Assembly (NCBI GenBank): GCA_964467165.1
Contig: CAYXOL010000021.1
Location: forward strand, 9,629-73,628
DNA length: 64,000 bases
Reading direction: 5' to 3'
Source: Clostridium_AD sp964467165
GTDB taxonomy: Bacteria; Bacillota; Clostridia; Clostridiales; Clostridiaceae
In this document: positions 25,157 to 34,903 of the stretch, in pieces
Position numbering within the stretch: the first letter of the stretch is position 1
How the letters are laid out: each line of letters opens with the position of its first letter
Notes under the pieces: generated by a model
What the model was told of the DNA's origin: nothing
Seen by the model: only the letters and a program-made list of their open reading frames with translations
Databases searched by the model: none
Program-made: the position numbers and the translations under genes

Positions 25157-25189
25157 TAAAGATATTAAATATCAGATTTTAATATCTTT
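25157..25189. promoter_or_regulatory. Perfect inverted repeat near the DUF1540 promoter
   Basis: AAAGATATTAAA and TTTAATATCTTT flank a 7-9-nt centre just upstream of the proposed -10 of the DUF1540 gene. It may be an operator or a weak terminator. Confidence 0.4.
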
Positions 25190-25334
25190 ATTTCGAAAAA
25201 ATAAAAAAAAGCACCATATAGATGCTCAAATAGAAATCAGTTGCCATTGTCCTATTCATAATTGTAACCATAACTGTTTAAATTATACATAACATCTTCC
25301 AATGTGTAAAGTGTTTTTCAAATTATAGTAAATA

Positions 25335-25362
25335 TAAAAAAAATTGCCACATAACTGACAAT
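25335..25362 (-). terminator. Terminator of pyk
   Basis: Minus strand ATTGTC-AGTTATGT-GGCAAT forms a 6-bp stem with one G-U pair, followed by TTTTTTTT, 28 bp after the pyk stop codon. Confidence 0.7.
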
Positions 25363-25389
25363 CTTTTTTATGAACTTTATAACTATTTT

Positions 25390-27150
25390 TTAGTATTTTA
25401 TATTAGCTCTTCCGCTATATACAATACCTCTAGCTGCATCCATTGTTATAAATGAACCAGTTTTAATGATTTCTGCGGCTCCTGTTGCATTATATATAAT
25501 TGGAATTCCTCTTGAAGTACATTCTATAACCACACTTGAACTCAATTCATCCTCTTCTACAATAATTCCAGAAACTCTATCTAAGATATCAATATATTCT
25601 CTGTTTAATGTATTCACTACTATAATATCCCCATCCAGCATTGTGTCCTTTGCTTCTTTTGCACTTTTTGCATAATAGGCTGTTCCACAAGCTGATGCAC
25701 TTATATTTCCTTTACCTTGAAGTAATATATCTCCAACAATGTGAACCTTCATCATGTTTGTGCTACCTACATAATTCGCTGGGATTCCAGCAGCGATAAC
25801 TACTAAATCTCCCTTTTCCACATAACCAGCCTCTAGTGCAATCTCTACAGATTTATCTATAAGTTCGTCTGTAGAATCTACTTTTTCCGCACATATTGAG
25901 ATTACACCCCAGTTTAAGGCAAGGCTTCTAGCTACTTTTTCATAAGGAGTAACTGCTATTACAGGACATTCTGGTCTATACGCTGATACTTTTCTAGCTG
26001 TAGTACCACTTTGTGTTGCTGTAATAATAGCTGAAGCATCCAGTTCCATTGCCGTATTACAAGTAGCTAAACTAATAGCATTTGGTACATTAGGAATATG
26101 AATTTTTCTTTTTTTCTTTAAACTTTCTTCATAATTAAGAGCATTTTCTGCAGTCTGTGCTATTTTAGACATTATAAGAACTGCCTCCACAGGGTATTTA
26201 CCATTAGCAGTCTCACCACTAAGCATTATAGCATCTGTACCATCAAATATTGCATTTGCAACGTCAGAGGACTCTGCTCTAGTTGGCCTTGGATTTCTCA
26301 TCATAGAATCCAGCATTTGAGTAGCTGTTATAACTGCCTTTCCAGCATAATTACATTTTTCAATAATCATTTTCTGAACAATTGGAACTTCCTCAGTAGG
26401 AATCTCAACTCCTAGATCTCCTCTTGCCACCATAATACCATCAGAGAATTTAATAATATTATCAATATTATTAACTCCTTCTCTATTTTCAATTTTTGAG
26501 AATATCTGTATATCTGCTCCACCATTTTCATTAAGTATACGTCTAATATCAAGAACGTCAGAAGCCTTTCTTATAAATGATGCTGCAACAATATCAACTT
26601 CCTGGGCAACTCCGAATTTTAGGTCTTCAATATCTTGTTCTGTAAGTGCAGGTAAGTTTATTGAAACTCCAGGTACATTAACGCCTTTATGATTTCCTAC
26701 CATACCAGTATTGGAAACTGTGCATATAATTTTTTTACCCTGTACTTCTTTTACTAGAAGACCTACTAAGCCATCATCTATTAATATAGTATCATTAGGC
26801 TTAACATCTTCATATAATTTATTATATGTCACAGAGCAAGTAGTTTCATCTCCACTAACTTCTTCACCACAAACAACAGTAAATGTTGAGCCTTCTTTTA
26901 ATTCAACCTTACCCGCTGCAAAATTTCCTGTTCTTATTTCTGGTCCTTTAGTGTCAAGCATTATAGCAATATGCTTATTAAGTTCCACTCTAAGCTCTTT
27001 TACCAGGTCCATTCGCACCTTGTGTTCTGCATGATCTCCATGAGAAAAATTATGCCTTGAAGCATCCATCCCTGCATCGATTAAGCTTTTTATAGTCTCG
27101 CTATTGTCACTTGCTGGTCCTACTGTACATATAATTTTAGTTTTCTTCAT
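25390..27150 (-). CDS. pyk: Pyruvate kinase
   Basis: A 586-residue pyruvate kinase, last ATP-forming step of glycolysis (phosphoenolpyruvate to pyruvate). Motifs: KIICTVGPAS at the start, MLDTKGPEIRTG, the active-site IFSKIENREG, MVARGDLGVE and ATQMLDSM. After the usual core and regulatory C domain (ends about 475), there is the extra domain found in Bacillus/Clostridium enzymes, resembling the phosphohistidine domain of PEP-utilising enzymes (about 490-586), but ending GCTSRG-like as ECTSRGIPIIYNATGAAE. It follows pfkA by about 97 bp with no terminator between, so they are probably an operon. Confidence 0.95.
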   Translation of the reverse strand: MKKTKIICTVGPASDNSETIKSLIDAGMDASRHNFSHGDHAEHKVRMDLVKELRVELNKHIAIMLDTKGPEIRTGNFAAGKVELKEGSTFTVVCGEEVSGDETTCSVTYNKLYEDVKPNDTILIDDGLVGLLVKEVQGKKIICTVSNTGMVGNHKGVNVPGVSINLPALTEQDIEDLKFGVAQEVDIVAASFIRKASDVLDIRRILNENGGADIQIFSKIENREGVNNIDNIIKFSDGIMVARGDLGVEIPTEEVPIVQKMIIEKCNYAGKAVITATQMLDSMMRNPRPTRAESSDVANAIFDGTDAIMLSGETANGKYPVEAVLIMSKIAQTAENALNYEESLKKKRKIHIPNVPNAISLATCNTAMELDASAIITATQSGTTARKVSAYRPECPVIAVTPYEKVARSLALNWGVISICAEKVDSTDELIDKSVEIALEAGYVEKGDLVVIAAGIPANYVGSTNMMKVHIVGDILLQGKGNISASACGTAYYAKSAKEAKDTMLDGDIIVVNTLNREYIDILDRVSGIIVEEDELSSSVVIECTSRGIPIIYNATGAAEIIKTGSFITMDAARGIVYSGRANIKY

Positions 27151-27247
27151 AAATTACTCCCCTTTAAATTGTTATTTTTGAATTTAATTACTTAGTAAAT
27201 AAATGATATATTGAACCTCGAATATAATAGCATCATCTAAAAAATTC

Positions 27248-28207
27248 TTAATAAGAAAGAATTTTTGATATATTATAAAGCTCCTCATCTAATTTTCTTG
27301 GCATCGCAAGGGCTGTATTGATATCTTCATCAATTATTTTACCACCTACCATACCAATTACTCTTCCTGATTTGCCTGCTAGAAGCACTTCTACTGCTGC
27401 CACTCCCATTCTTGAAGCAAGCATTCTATCAAATCCACTTGGACTTCCGCCTCTTTGAATATGGCCAAGTATTGTAGCTCTTGATTCTATACCTGTTATT
27501 TCTTCAATTTCCTTAGCAAGCTCATTTGCTCCGCCCACACCTTCTGCTAGCATTATTAGATTGTGCATTTTACCTCTTATCTTACCCTCAAATATAGTTT
27601 TGCATAAATCATCTATTTCATACCCTTTTTCAGGAATAATTACTTTTTCAGCACCGCCACCAATTCCAGCATATAAGGCTATATCTCCGCAGTTTCTTCC
27701 CATTACCTCAACTACACTAATTCTTTCATGGGAACTTGAAGTATCTCTTATTTTATTTATAGCATCAAGTACTGTATTTAAAGCTGTATCAAATCCTATA
27801 GCATACTCAGTATAAGCCAAATCATTATCTATAGTTCCTGGAATCCCAACTGTTGCAATGCCCATATCCGATAAAAGCTGTGCTCCCGTGAAAGAACCAT
27901 CTCCTCCAATTACCACTAGGCCATCAATACCGAATACTCTTAGTACATTGGCAGCTTTTTCTCTTCCTTCCACCGTTTTAAATTCTTCACAGCGGGCAGT
28001 TCTAAGAATCGTTCCACCTCTATGAATTATGTCAGAAACAGATCGTCTGTCCATTTCAAAAAGTTCACCGTTTATAAGACCGCTATATCCTCTTTGTACA
28101 CCCATAACTCTTATGCCTTTATATATAGACATTCTAACTACTGCTCTAAGGGCCGCGTTCATTCCTGGAGCATCTCCTCCACTTGTTAATACCGCAATTG
28201 TTTTCAT
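27248..28207 (-). CDS. pfkA: ATP-dependent 6-phosphofructokinase
   Basis: A 319-residue PfkA, the standard bacterial length. It phosphorylates fructose 6-phosphate, the committing step of glycolysis. Motifs: LTSGGDAPGMNAALR (ATP site), VIGGDGSFTGA, GIPGTIDNDL with the catalytic aspartate, and EVMGRNCGDIAL. The start is the ATG at 28205-28207 behind AAGGAGG; an 11-codon upstream extension lies across the ribosome binding site and is not coding. A promoter at 28396-28424 gives a leader of about 180 nt. It heads the pfkA-pyk operon. Confidence 0.95.
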   Translation of the reverse strand: MKTIAVLTSGGDAPGMNAALRAVVRMSIYKGIRVMGVQRGYSGLINGELFEMDRRSVSDIIHRGGTILRTARCEEFKTVEGREKAANVLRVFGIDGLVVIGGDGSFTGAQLLSDMGIATVGIPGTIDNDLAYTEYAIGFDTALNTVLDAINKIRDTSSSHERISVVEVMGRNCGDIALYAGIGGGAEKVIIPEKGYEIDDLCKTIFEGKIRGKMHNLIMLAEGVGGANELAKEIEEITGIESRATILGHIQRGGSPSGFDRMLASRMGVAAVEVLLAGKSGRVIGMVGGKIIDEDINTALAMPRKLDEELYNISKILSY

Positions 28208-28395
28208 AAAAATTAACCTCCTTATAGTTCTTTGGGGCATAAACTAATTATTAATCCTTATCATTGTAATTTTTTTCCTAACACAATTGGGACAAACTCT
28301 GCACCGACGGGTAGAATATAATCCCACTCTGAATATAATATATCCTTTTTTAGTGACAGTAATGTTATTACTACTTATTTTTTTCTTATACTCTA

Positions 28396-28424
28396 ATTTT
28401 ATACAAAATTCGCGAAATATTCAA
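28396..28424 (-). promoter_or_regulatory. Sigma-A promoter of pfkA-pyk
   Basis: Minus strand -35 TTGAAT (28419-28424), 17-bp spacer, -10 TAAAAT (28396-28401). Gives an unusually long leader of about 180 nt that contains GTGGGATTATATTCTACCC and TCCC segments able to pair. Confidence 0.6.
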
Positions 28425-28494
28425 CGTTTTATGTAGATAAATAGTACTTTTTTTTAAACCTCCTACCATCATGGCATTGTAAACCTTTCAATGA

Positions 28495-28531
28495 GTAAAA
28501 ATGGGAGAAAATATTTTCTCCCATAATTTTT
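28495..28531. terminator. Terminator of dnaE (bidirectional)
   Basis: ATGGGAGAAAAT / ATTTTCTCCCAT is a perfect 12-bp inverted repeat (28501-28524), flanked by AAAAA on one side and TTTTT on the other, so it can work on both strands. It lies 26 bp past the dnaE stop codon. Confidence 0.85.
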
Positions 28532-28549
28532 ACTTGTAATTGAAACCTA

Positions 28550-31500
28550 TTATTGTATTTTTATATTATTTTCGCCAAATATGCTTCTTAAAATCCCCAT
28601 AGTCTCAATTTCTTCACTAAGCCATAAGGCTTTATCCACAGCGTACATTTTTCTTGGCTCCTTTGTACAAATATATACCGGAGTATATCCTCTATAAATG
28701 GCCAAGTTTTGCTTTAATTTTTTAAGTGCATCCTTCATTACAGTTTCATTTTCAATCAAAATATAAATTTTTTCACTGTTAATTTTCAATAGTGGCTTAA
28801 TATCTTCACATAATATCTTGGGCTGTTCCTCTTCCCTAATACTAACTCGTCCTTTTATTATTACTATTTCATCCTCTTCTATTAAGGATTTACATTTTTC
28901 AAAGGTCTTAGGAAAAACTATTACTTCAACACTTGCATATAAGTCTTCTAGGTTAATAAAAGCCATCATATCATTGTTTTTTGTAACTTTCCTTGAAACA
29001 GTTGATATTATGCCACCGATAATAACTTTATCCCCATCTTGAAGTTTAAAGCTATCACTCAATAATTCATTACCCTCTTCAAGACTTTCATCTACCACAA
29101 TATCGGATATTCTTGTATCTGTCTGTATTTTGAGAGTCTCTTCATATTCATCTAGTGGATGACCAGATAAATATATTCCTGTCATTTCTTTTTCCATAGC
29201 TAAAAGATGTTTCTTTTTAAATTCTTTAATGCTGGGATACTCTATTTCAAAATTATTATAATCATTTTCAAAATCTAAAAACAAATTTATCTGTCCCGAA
29301 ATATTTCTCTTCCTATCATTATTTACTCCATCTAATATTTTTTCATAAACTGCTAAAAGTTGTGACCTATGAATTTTAAAATCATCAAAGGCTCCTGCCT
29401 TAATAAGGCTTTCTACTGCTCTTTTGCTTACACATGAGGTATCTACTTTATTACAGAAATCCATGAAACCGGTAAAATCACCTTTTTCATTTCGGCTTTT
29501 CACAATACTATCTATTACATTTCCCCCTACATTTTTTAGTGCTGTAAGGCCAAACCTTATAGTATCCCCTTTTACAGTAAACCCAGCAAAACTTTCATTT
29601 ATACTAGGAGGTAGCACTCCAATTCCAATTTGCACTGCATATCTGGTATAAAAGGCTATTTTCTCACTAGCACCTTTTACACTGTTTAGCATTGCAGCTA
29701 TAAATTCTGTTGGATAGTAACACATTAAATAGGCTGTTTGATAACCTACAACGGCGTAGGCTGCTGCATGGGATTTATTAAATGCATACGACGCAAAATC
29801 CATCATTTGATCAAAGATGCGATTTGCCGCCTTTTCTGTAATCCCATTTCGGAGGCAACCTTCTACTTCAGTGGTTCCATCCTCTCGAATAATTCCATGT
29901 ATAAAGTTATATCGTTCTTCTTCCATAACCTTATGCTTCTTTTTAGACATAGCACGACGCACAAGGTCTGATCTTCCCATGGAATATCCAGCAAGTTTTC
30001 TAACAATTTCCATAACTTGTTCTTGATACACCATTACCCCATAGGTAACACCAAGAATTTCTTCTAACTCTGGTGTTTCATATTCTACCTTATCCATACT
30101 ATTTTTATTTCTTATATAGCGTGGAATTTCAGCCATTGGGCCCGGTCTATACAAACTTATACCAGCGATAATATCCTCTAAATTGTCTGGCTTAAGCTCC
30201 TTCATAAAGCTGGTCATCCCTGCAGATTCTAATTGAAATATACCTACAGTTTTCCCTTCTCCAATCATCTTGTACACATTGTGGTCCTCAATGTCCAAAT
30301 CATCTATATCTATATCTACATTTCTATTTTGCTTTATAAAATCCACACAATCCCTCATAACTGTAAGGGTTCGAAGGCCTAAAAAGTCCATTTTTAAAAG
30401 TCCAAGCTCTTCTAATGTTCCCATGGGGAATTGTGTTACTATCATCTCATCATTTTTCTGAAGAGGCACATAACTTACTAAGGGTTTAGATGCAATAACA
30501 ACTCCTGCTGCGTGAGTAGAACTATGCCTAGGAAGTCCTTCTAGTGCTTTTGCAATGTCTATAAGTGCTTCAACCCGTATATCATCCTCGTATAAGGCGT
30601 TAAGCTCTGCATTCATCTCAAGGGCTTTATTTATAGTTATACCAATTACAGTTGGAATCATCTTAGCAATTCTATCTACCTCTGCATAAGAATAATTCAT
30701 AGCCCTTCCTACATCTCTTATACAAGCCCTTGGAGCCATAGTTCCAAATGTTATAATTTGTGATACATTATCTGAGCCATATTTCTCTACAACATAGTCA
30801 ATTACAGCTTGACGCCCTTCATAGCAGAAATCTGAATCTATATCTGGCATTGAAACCCTTTCTGGATTTAAGAACCTTTCAAAAATCAGATTATATTTTA
30901 TAGGGTCTATCTTAGTTATGCCTAAGGCAAAAGCTACTATAGAACCAGCAGCCGAGCCACGGCCTGGACCGGTTGGAATGTCATGCTCTACTGCAAAGTT
31001 CATAAAGTCCCATACTATAAGAAAATAATCTATATATCCCATTTGCTTTATTATATTAAGCTCATATTCCAGTCTGACTACATACTCATTAGCCTCTACA
31101 CTACTCTGTGCTATTTCATTTATAGCCTCTATAGAAAAACCCTTTTCCTCTACACCAGTAAATACCTTATAAAGGGATGCCATACCCTTGTAGCAATGTT
31201 CTCTTAAAAACTCATAAGGATCTACATCTTCTGGCAATGGATACTTTGGCAATTTAGATACATGAAATTCGTAATCGAAATTACACTGCTCTGCAATTTT
31301 CACCGTATTACTTAAGGCCTCTGGAACATATGAAAATGCCTTTTTCATTTCGCCAGGAGATTTTAAATAAAATTCATCAGAAAAATATCTCATTCTATTT
31401 TCATCATCCACAGTCTTTGCTGTTTGGATACATAGGAGCACGTCATGAGCCTTAGCATCTTCTTTATTAATATAATGAGTATCATTGCTACAAATTAGTG

Positions 31501-32131
31501 GTATTCCTGTTTCCTTTGAAAGTTTAATTAAAAGCTCATTTACCTTAAGTTGGTCCTGCATACCATGATACTGTAATTCTAAGTAGAAACCATCTTTAAA
31601 TATCCCTGTATATTTTATAGCTATTTCCTTAGCTTTTTCATAATTATCTCGTAGAAGATTTCTTTGAATTTCACCACCAAGGCAAGCACTACTAGCAATT
31701 ATTCCCTCACTATACTTTGATAAAAATTCAAAATCAACCCTAGGTTTATAGTAAAAACCCTTAATAGAAGCTGCTGACACAATTTGCATCAGATTTTCAT
31801 AACCTTTTGCATTCTTAACTAAAAGCACTAAATGGTGAGTATCATTCTCCCTATCTGCTTCTTTTATATTCATAGACTTAGCTGCTACATATATTTCACA
31901 ACCAATAATAGGTTTAATACCCTGCTGCTTTGCCTCTTTATAAAATTCCACACAGCCATACATCGCTCCATGGTCTGTTATAGCAAGACTCTTCATCCCT
32001 AATTCCTTGGTTTTAGCGAGGAGCTCTTTAATCTTACCGGAACCATCTAGCAAACTATACTCCGTATGCACATGGAGATGCACAAAACTTCCTAAATCTT
32101 CACTCTCTTTTATCTCTGGCTGCCCCTCCAC
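28550..32131 (-). CDS. dnaE: DNA polymerase III subunit alpha (DnaE type)
   Basis: A 1193-residue C-family replicative polymerase. The N-terminal PHP domain starts FVHLHVHTEYSLLDG. The palm has the catalytic aspartates in MPDIDSDFCYEGR and MDFLGLRTL. A tandem helix-hairpin-helix, OB fold (GDKVIIGGIISTV) and C-terminal domain follow. In Firmicutes, DnaE works with PolC, extending primers in lagging-strand synthesis and taking part in repair. Start is GTG behind GAGGAAGTGAAGAAAT. It is followed by a strong bidirectional terminator. Gene order Dabb-dnaE-pfkA-pyk matches other clostridia from memory. Confidence 0.95.
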   Translation of the reverse strand: MEGQPEIKESEDLGSFVHLHVHTEYSLLDGSGKIKELLAKTKELGMKSLAITDHGAMYGCVEFYKEAKQQGIKPIIGCEIYVAAKSMNIKEADRENDTHHLVLLVKNAKGYENLMQIVSAASIKGFYYKPRVDFEFLSKYSEGIIASSACLGGEIQRNLLRDNYEKAKEIAIKYTGIFKDGFYLELQYHGMQDQLKVNELLIKLSKETGIPLICSNDTHYINKEDAKAHDVLLCIQTAKTVDDENRMRYFSDEFYLKSPGEMKKAFSYVPEALSNTVKIAEQCNFDYEFHVSKLPKYPLPEDVDPYEFLREHCYKGMASLYKVFTGVEEKGFSIEAINEIAQSSVEANEYVVRLEYELNIIKQMGYIDYFLIVWDFMNFAVEHDIPTGPGRGSAAGSIVAFALGITKIDPIKYNLIFERFLNPERVSMPDIDSDFCYEGRQAVIDYVVEKYGSDNVSQIITFGTMAPRACIRDVGRAMNYSYAEVDRIAKMIPTVIGITINKALEMNAELNALYEDDIRVEALIDIAKALEGLPRHSSTHAAGVVIASKPLVSYVPLQKNDEMIVTQFPMGTLEELGLLKMDFLGLRTLTVMRDCVDFIKQNRNVDIDIDDLDIEDHNVYKMIGEGKTVGIFQLESAGMTSFMKELKPDNLEDIIAGISLYRPGPMAEIPRYIRNKNSMDKVEYETPELEEILGVTYGVMVYQEQVMEIVRKLAGYSMGRSDLVRRAMSKKKHKVMEEERYNFIHGIIREDGTTEVEGCLRNGITEKAANRIFDQMMDFASYAFNKSHAAAYAVVGYQTAYLMCYYPTEFIAAMLNSVKGASEKIAFYTRYAVQIGIGVLPPSINESFAGFTVKGDTIRFGLTALKNVGGNVIDSIVKSRNEKGDFTGFMDFCNKVDTSCVSKRAVESLIKAGAFDDFKIHRSQLLAVYEKILDGVNNDRKRNISGQINLFLDFENDYNNFEIEYPSIKEFKKKHLLAMEKEMTGIYLSGHPLDEYEETLKIQTDTRISDIVVDESLEEGNELLSDSFKLQDGDKVIIGGIISTVSRKVTKNNDMMAFINLEDLYASVEVIVFPKTFEKCKSLIEEDEIVIIKGRVSIREEEQPKILCEDIKPLLKINSEKIYILIENETVMKDALKKLKQNLAIYRGYTPVYICTKEPRKMYAVDKALWLSEEIETMGILRSIFGENNIKIQ

Positions 32132-32233
32132 ATTTCTTCACTTCCTCTCAAATCATATAATTATTGGTTCAAAAATGTTTTTTATCCACAGAAGACTTAA
32201 TTAATCCACAAAACGAACCTCATAATTCACACT

Positions 32234-32518
32234 TTAAACCTCATAATCCACAACTTTAGATGACTCCAGCATTGGTTTTAAATATTTTAATACCTGATTT
32301 ACATGATACTCATGTGCTGCATATGTATTCATATCCTCTAAGCAGTCAAACCTAGTAACCAGTGCTAAATCATAAGAACGCTCAGTATGTAGAAGATCTA
32401 CCCCGACCTCTAGACCCTTGAGTTGTGGTATATTTCCTTCCATACTAAGTAAAATATCTCTGCCCTCACGCACTTGCTCTATATCCTTAAATTTAAAAAG
32501 TACTATATGTGTAAACAT
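32234..32518 (-). CDS. Dabb-family (stress-responsive A/B barrel) protein
   Basis: A 94-residue protein of the Dabb ferredoxin-like fold: MFTHIVLFKFKD start, conserved G(L)EVGVD, DLALVTRFDCLEDM and YAAHEYHVN. These form small dimeric alpha-beta barrels; bacterial functions are mostly unknown. ATG follows AAAGGAGGTATTTTA. It lies 43 bp after the YtoI-like gene and about 100 bp before dnaE, so may be in the same transcript. Confidence 0.85.
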   Translation of the reverse strand: MFTHIVLFKFKDIEQVREGRDILLSMEGNIPQLKGLEVGVDLLHTERSYDLALVTRFDCLEDMNTYAAHEYHVNQVLKYLKPMLESSKVVDYEV

Positions 32519-32561
32519 TAAAATACCTCCTTTATATTCCTATAACATATTACCATCAAAA

Positions 32562-33866
32562 CTATTTACTAAATATTTTTGCAGAAATCATGGCCTTTGC
32601 TACAGGTTCTTTAAATCTATTATACATACTGATTTCCACCTTAGAAAAGTTTCTACCCTTATCTAAAACCTCTGTATAAATATCTATATCACTACCCATT
32701 TGTACAGGTTTCATAAAATATGCCATAATACTATCTACTGAAATATTGATATTATTATCTTTTCGGAGGGCCATTATGCCCATGGTGGAGAGCAGCATAT
32801 TCAGCGAACTCCAAGAAGCGGTGCCAACAGGGTCTAACATCTGAGGAATAATCTGACCATAAAAGTGTAGCTTATCATCCTCAGGTTCAAATCTAAAATT
32901 CTTTAAAATAAGGTCCTCTATAGTCTCAGATACCTGAGGTTGTCTTAATGAAAATTCCATTGCCTTTATAACATGCTCTATAGTTAGAACTCCTACAACC
33001 TTCTTCTTAACAACCACCGGACAAATCTTTATTCCATCCCAACCCATAATATGCGCCGCATAAGCTACAGTTGTTTTAGGTGTTACAATTATAGGGTTCT
33101 TATCCATAATTTTATGTATTTGCTCAGTATCATCAACATGTCCTTGCAAATCTCTTAATGTAACAATGCCAATAAGTTTCATGTGCTCATCTAGCACCGG
33201 ATACCTCTCATGATTAGTTTGTTCCATTAATTCTCGGAGCCTAGCAACAGTATCGCTACCCAAAATGCAAATAGTATTAACATCCATTACATCTTCAACT
33301 AAAATAATTTCCTTTTTAACCATGTTTTCAGAAATAGCTTTATTTATCATGCTTGCTACTGTAAATGTGTCATAAGATGAGGACAATACTGGAATACCTT
33401 TTTCATCTGCCAAGGCCTTTATTTTCTCACTGCAATTAAAGCCTCCAGTAATTAGTACCGCAGCTTGATTTTCCAGGGCAAGTTCTTGTGCCTCTTCTCT
33501 GTTTCCCACAATAAGTAAGTACCCTGGGCTTATATATTTACTTATTGTTCCAACATCCATGGCTCCAATTATAAATTTATTTAAGCTCCCGTTTATTCCC
33601 TTTTTTCCACCTAAAACAGTTGCATCCAAGATATTTATAACTTCAGCATAAGTCAATCTGTCGATATTTTTTTTATCTACTTTGTCTACTCTTACAGTTC
33701 CTACCCTAGGCACAGTCTTCACGATTCCAGTATTTTCAGCTTCTTTTATAGCTCTATATGCTGTACCGTCGCTAAGGCCCAGCCTACTACTTATACCCCT
33801 TACTGAAATTTTAGTTCCAATTTCTAGGGAAAGAATATAGTTAATAATCTCTTCATGCTTTGACAT
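32562..33866 (-). CDS. YtoI-like regulator: HTH, DRTGG, CBS pair and hotdog domain
   Basis: A 434-residue protein with the domain order of B. subtilis YtoI. An N-terminal winged helix (about 8-60), a DRTGG domain (about 85-185), two CBS repeats (about 190-310, with VARLRELMEQTNHERYPVLD and MGWDGIKICPVV), and a C-terminal hotdog/thioesterase-like domain (about 330-434). CBS pairs often bind adenine nucleotides, so it may sense a nucleotide and bind DNA. The role is not established. It lies 7 bp after whiA and is cotranscribed; in Bacillus, ytoI also lies near dnaE. Confidence 0.85.
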   Translation of the reverse strand: MSKHEEIINYILSLEIGTKISVRGISSRLGLSDGTAYRAIKEAENTGIVKTVPRVGTVRVDKVDKKNIDRLTYAEVINILDATVLGGKKGINGSLNKFIIGAMDVGTISKYISPGYLLIVGNREEAQELALENQAAVLITGGFNCSEKIKALADEKGIPVLSSSYDTFTVASMINKAISENMVKKEIILVEDVMDVNTICILGSDTVARLRELMEQTNHERYPVLDEHMKLIGIVTLRDLQGHVDDTEQIHKIMDKNPIIVTPKTTVAYAAHIMGWDGIKICPVVVKKKVVGVLTIEHVIKAMEFSLRQPQVSETIEDLILKNFRFEPEDDKLHFYGQIIPQMLDPVGTASWSSLNMLLSTMGIMALRKDNNINISVDSIMAYFMKPVQMGSDIDIYTEVLDKGRNFSKVEISMYNRFKEPVAKAMISAKIFSK

Positions 33867-33873
33867 TAGATAT

Positions 33874-34824
33874 TTACCTTCCTTCTTTCCTTAATTCTTC
33901 GGCAATTTTCTCTATTCTTCTCAATCTATGATTAATTCCAGATTTACCCACTGGCGGCTCAAGTATTGCACCAAGTTCCTTTAATGATTCATCCGGATAT
34001 TCTAGTCGTAGTTCTGCAATCTCCCTTAAATTTTTAGGAAGCCTTTGAAATCCTATTTCCTTTTGTATTAATTTAATACTCTCTACTTGTCTTACAGATG
34101 CATTTACTGTTTTACTAAGGTTTGCCGTTTCACAGTTCACAAGCCTATTTACATTATTTCTCATTTCCTTCATTATTCTTACATTCTCCAAGAATAATAG
34201 TGAGTTATGAGCGCCAATTATATTAAGTAGGTCAACAATTTGCTCACCCTCTTTAATATAAATTACAAAACTGCTTTTTCTTTGTATTATTTTCGATAAT
34301 AATCCATAACTATTAATCAGGGTAGACAATTCCAAAGCATAATCGCTATCATGGGTAACAAATTCTACATGGTAGTTTTTTTCTGGGTTACTAATACTTC
34401 CACCGCCTAAAAAAGCGCCCCTTATATATTTACGCTTGCACTCTTCAGCCTCAATTAATCTTTCTGGTATAGTATAATCTATGGAAAAAAAGTTCCCGTC
34501 TTCTAGTACTGCCACTTGTTTTAATAAATCTTTTACACCCATTTCTTCAGTAATTATAACCACATAAACATTGTTTTTCTTAAGAGAATTACTTCTTTTG
34601 ACTAACAACCTAGCATGAATGGCAAAATGTTCCTTTAATAATTTAAATATAAGTCTTGCTATTGCAGGATTTTCCGTGGTTATTTGAAAATTCACTTGTT
34701 TATTGGAACCAAGTCCAATAGTTCCACTAACCTTCATTATAGCCGCAAGTTCAGCAATAGCTTCCTTCTTACTCATTTCTGTAAATCTACAAATTTCATT
34801 TTTAACCTTAGACGAAAATGACAT
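33874..34824 (-). CDS. whiA: DNA-binding protein WhiA
   Basis: A 316-residue WhiA, usual length. The N-terminal part is a degenerate LAGLIDADG homing-endonuclease fold (RGAFLGGGSISNPEK), lacking nuclease activity in the family. The C-terminal helix-turn-helix includes LRLEYPDESLKELGAILEPPVGKSGINHRLRRI. In Firmicutes it affects cell division and chromosome segregation. ATG follows AAGGAGTAGAATA. It completes the rapZ-yvcK-whiA operon, universal in Firmicutes. Confidence 0.95.
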   Translation of the reverse strand: MSFSSKVKNEICRFTEMSKKEAIAELAAIMKVSGTIGLGSNKQVNFQITTENPAIARLIFKLLKEHFAIHARLLVKRSNSLKKNNVYVVIITEEMGVKDLLKQVAVLEDGNFFSIDYTIPERLIEAEECKRKYIRGAFLGGGSISNPEKNYHVEFVTHDSDYALELSTLINSYGLLSKIIQRKSSFVIYIKEGEQIVDLLNIIGAHNSLLFLENVRIMKEMRNNVNRLVNCETANLSKTVNASVRQVESIKLIQKEIGFQRLPKNLREIAELRLEYPDESLKELGAILEPPVGKSGINHRLRRIEKIAEELRKEGR

Positions 34825-34903
34825 TATTCTACTCCTTATTGCGTATATTTATTTTTATTTATTTTTATGTTCCTGAAGGAAAATAGAAATAAATTTTGCT
34901 TTG

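Noticed and set aside
28208..28240. Eleven-codon N-terminal extension of PfkA
   Set aside because: It crosses the AAGGAGG site; PfkA proteins start at MKTIAVLTSGG.
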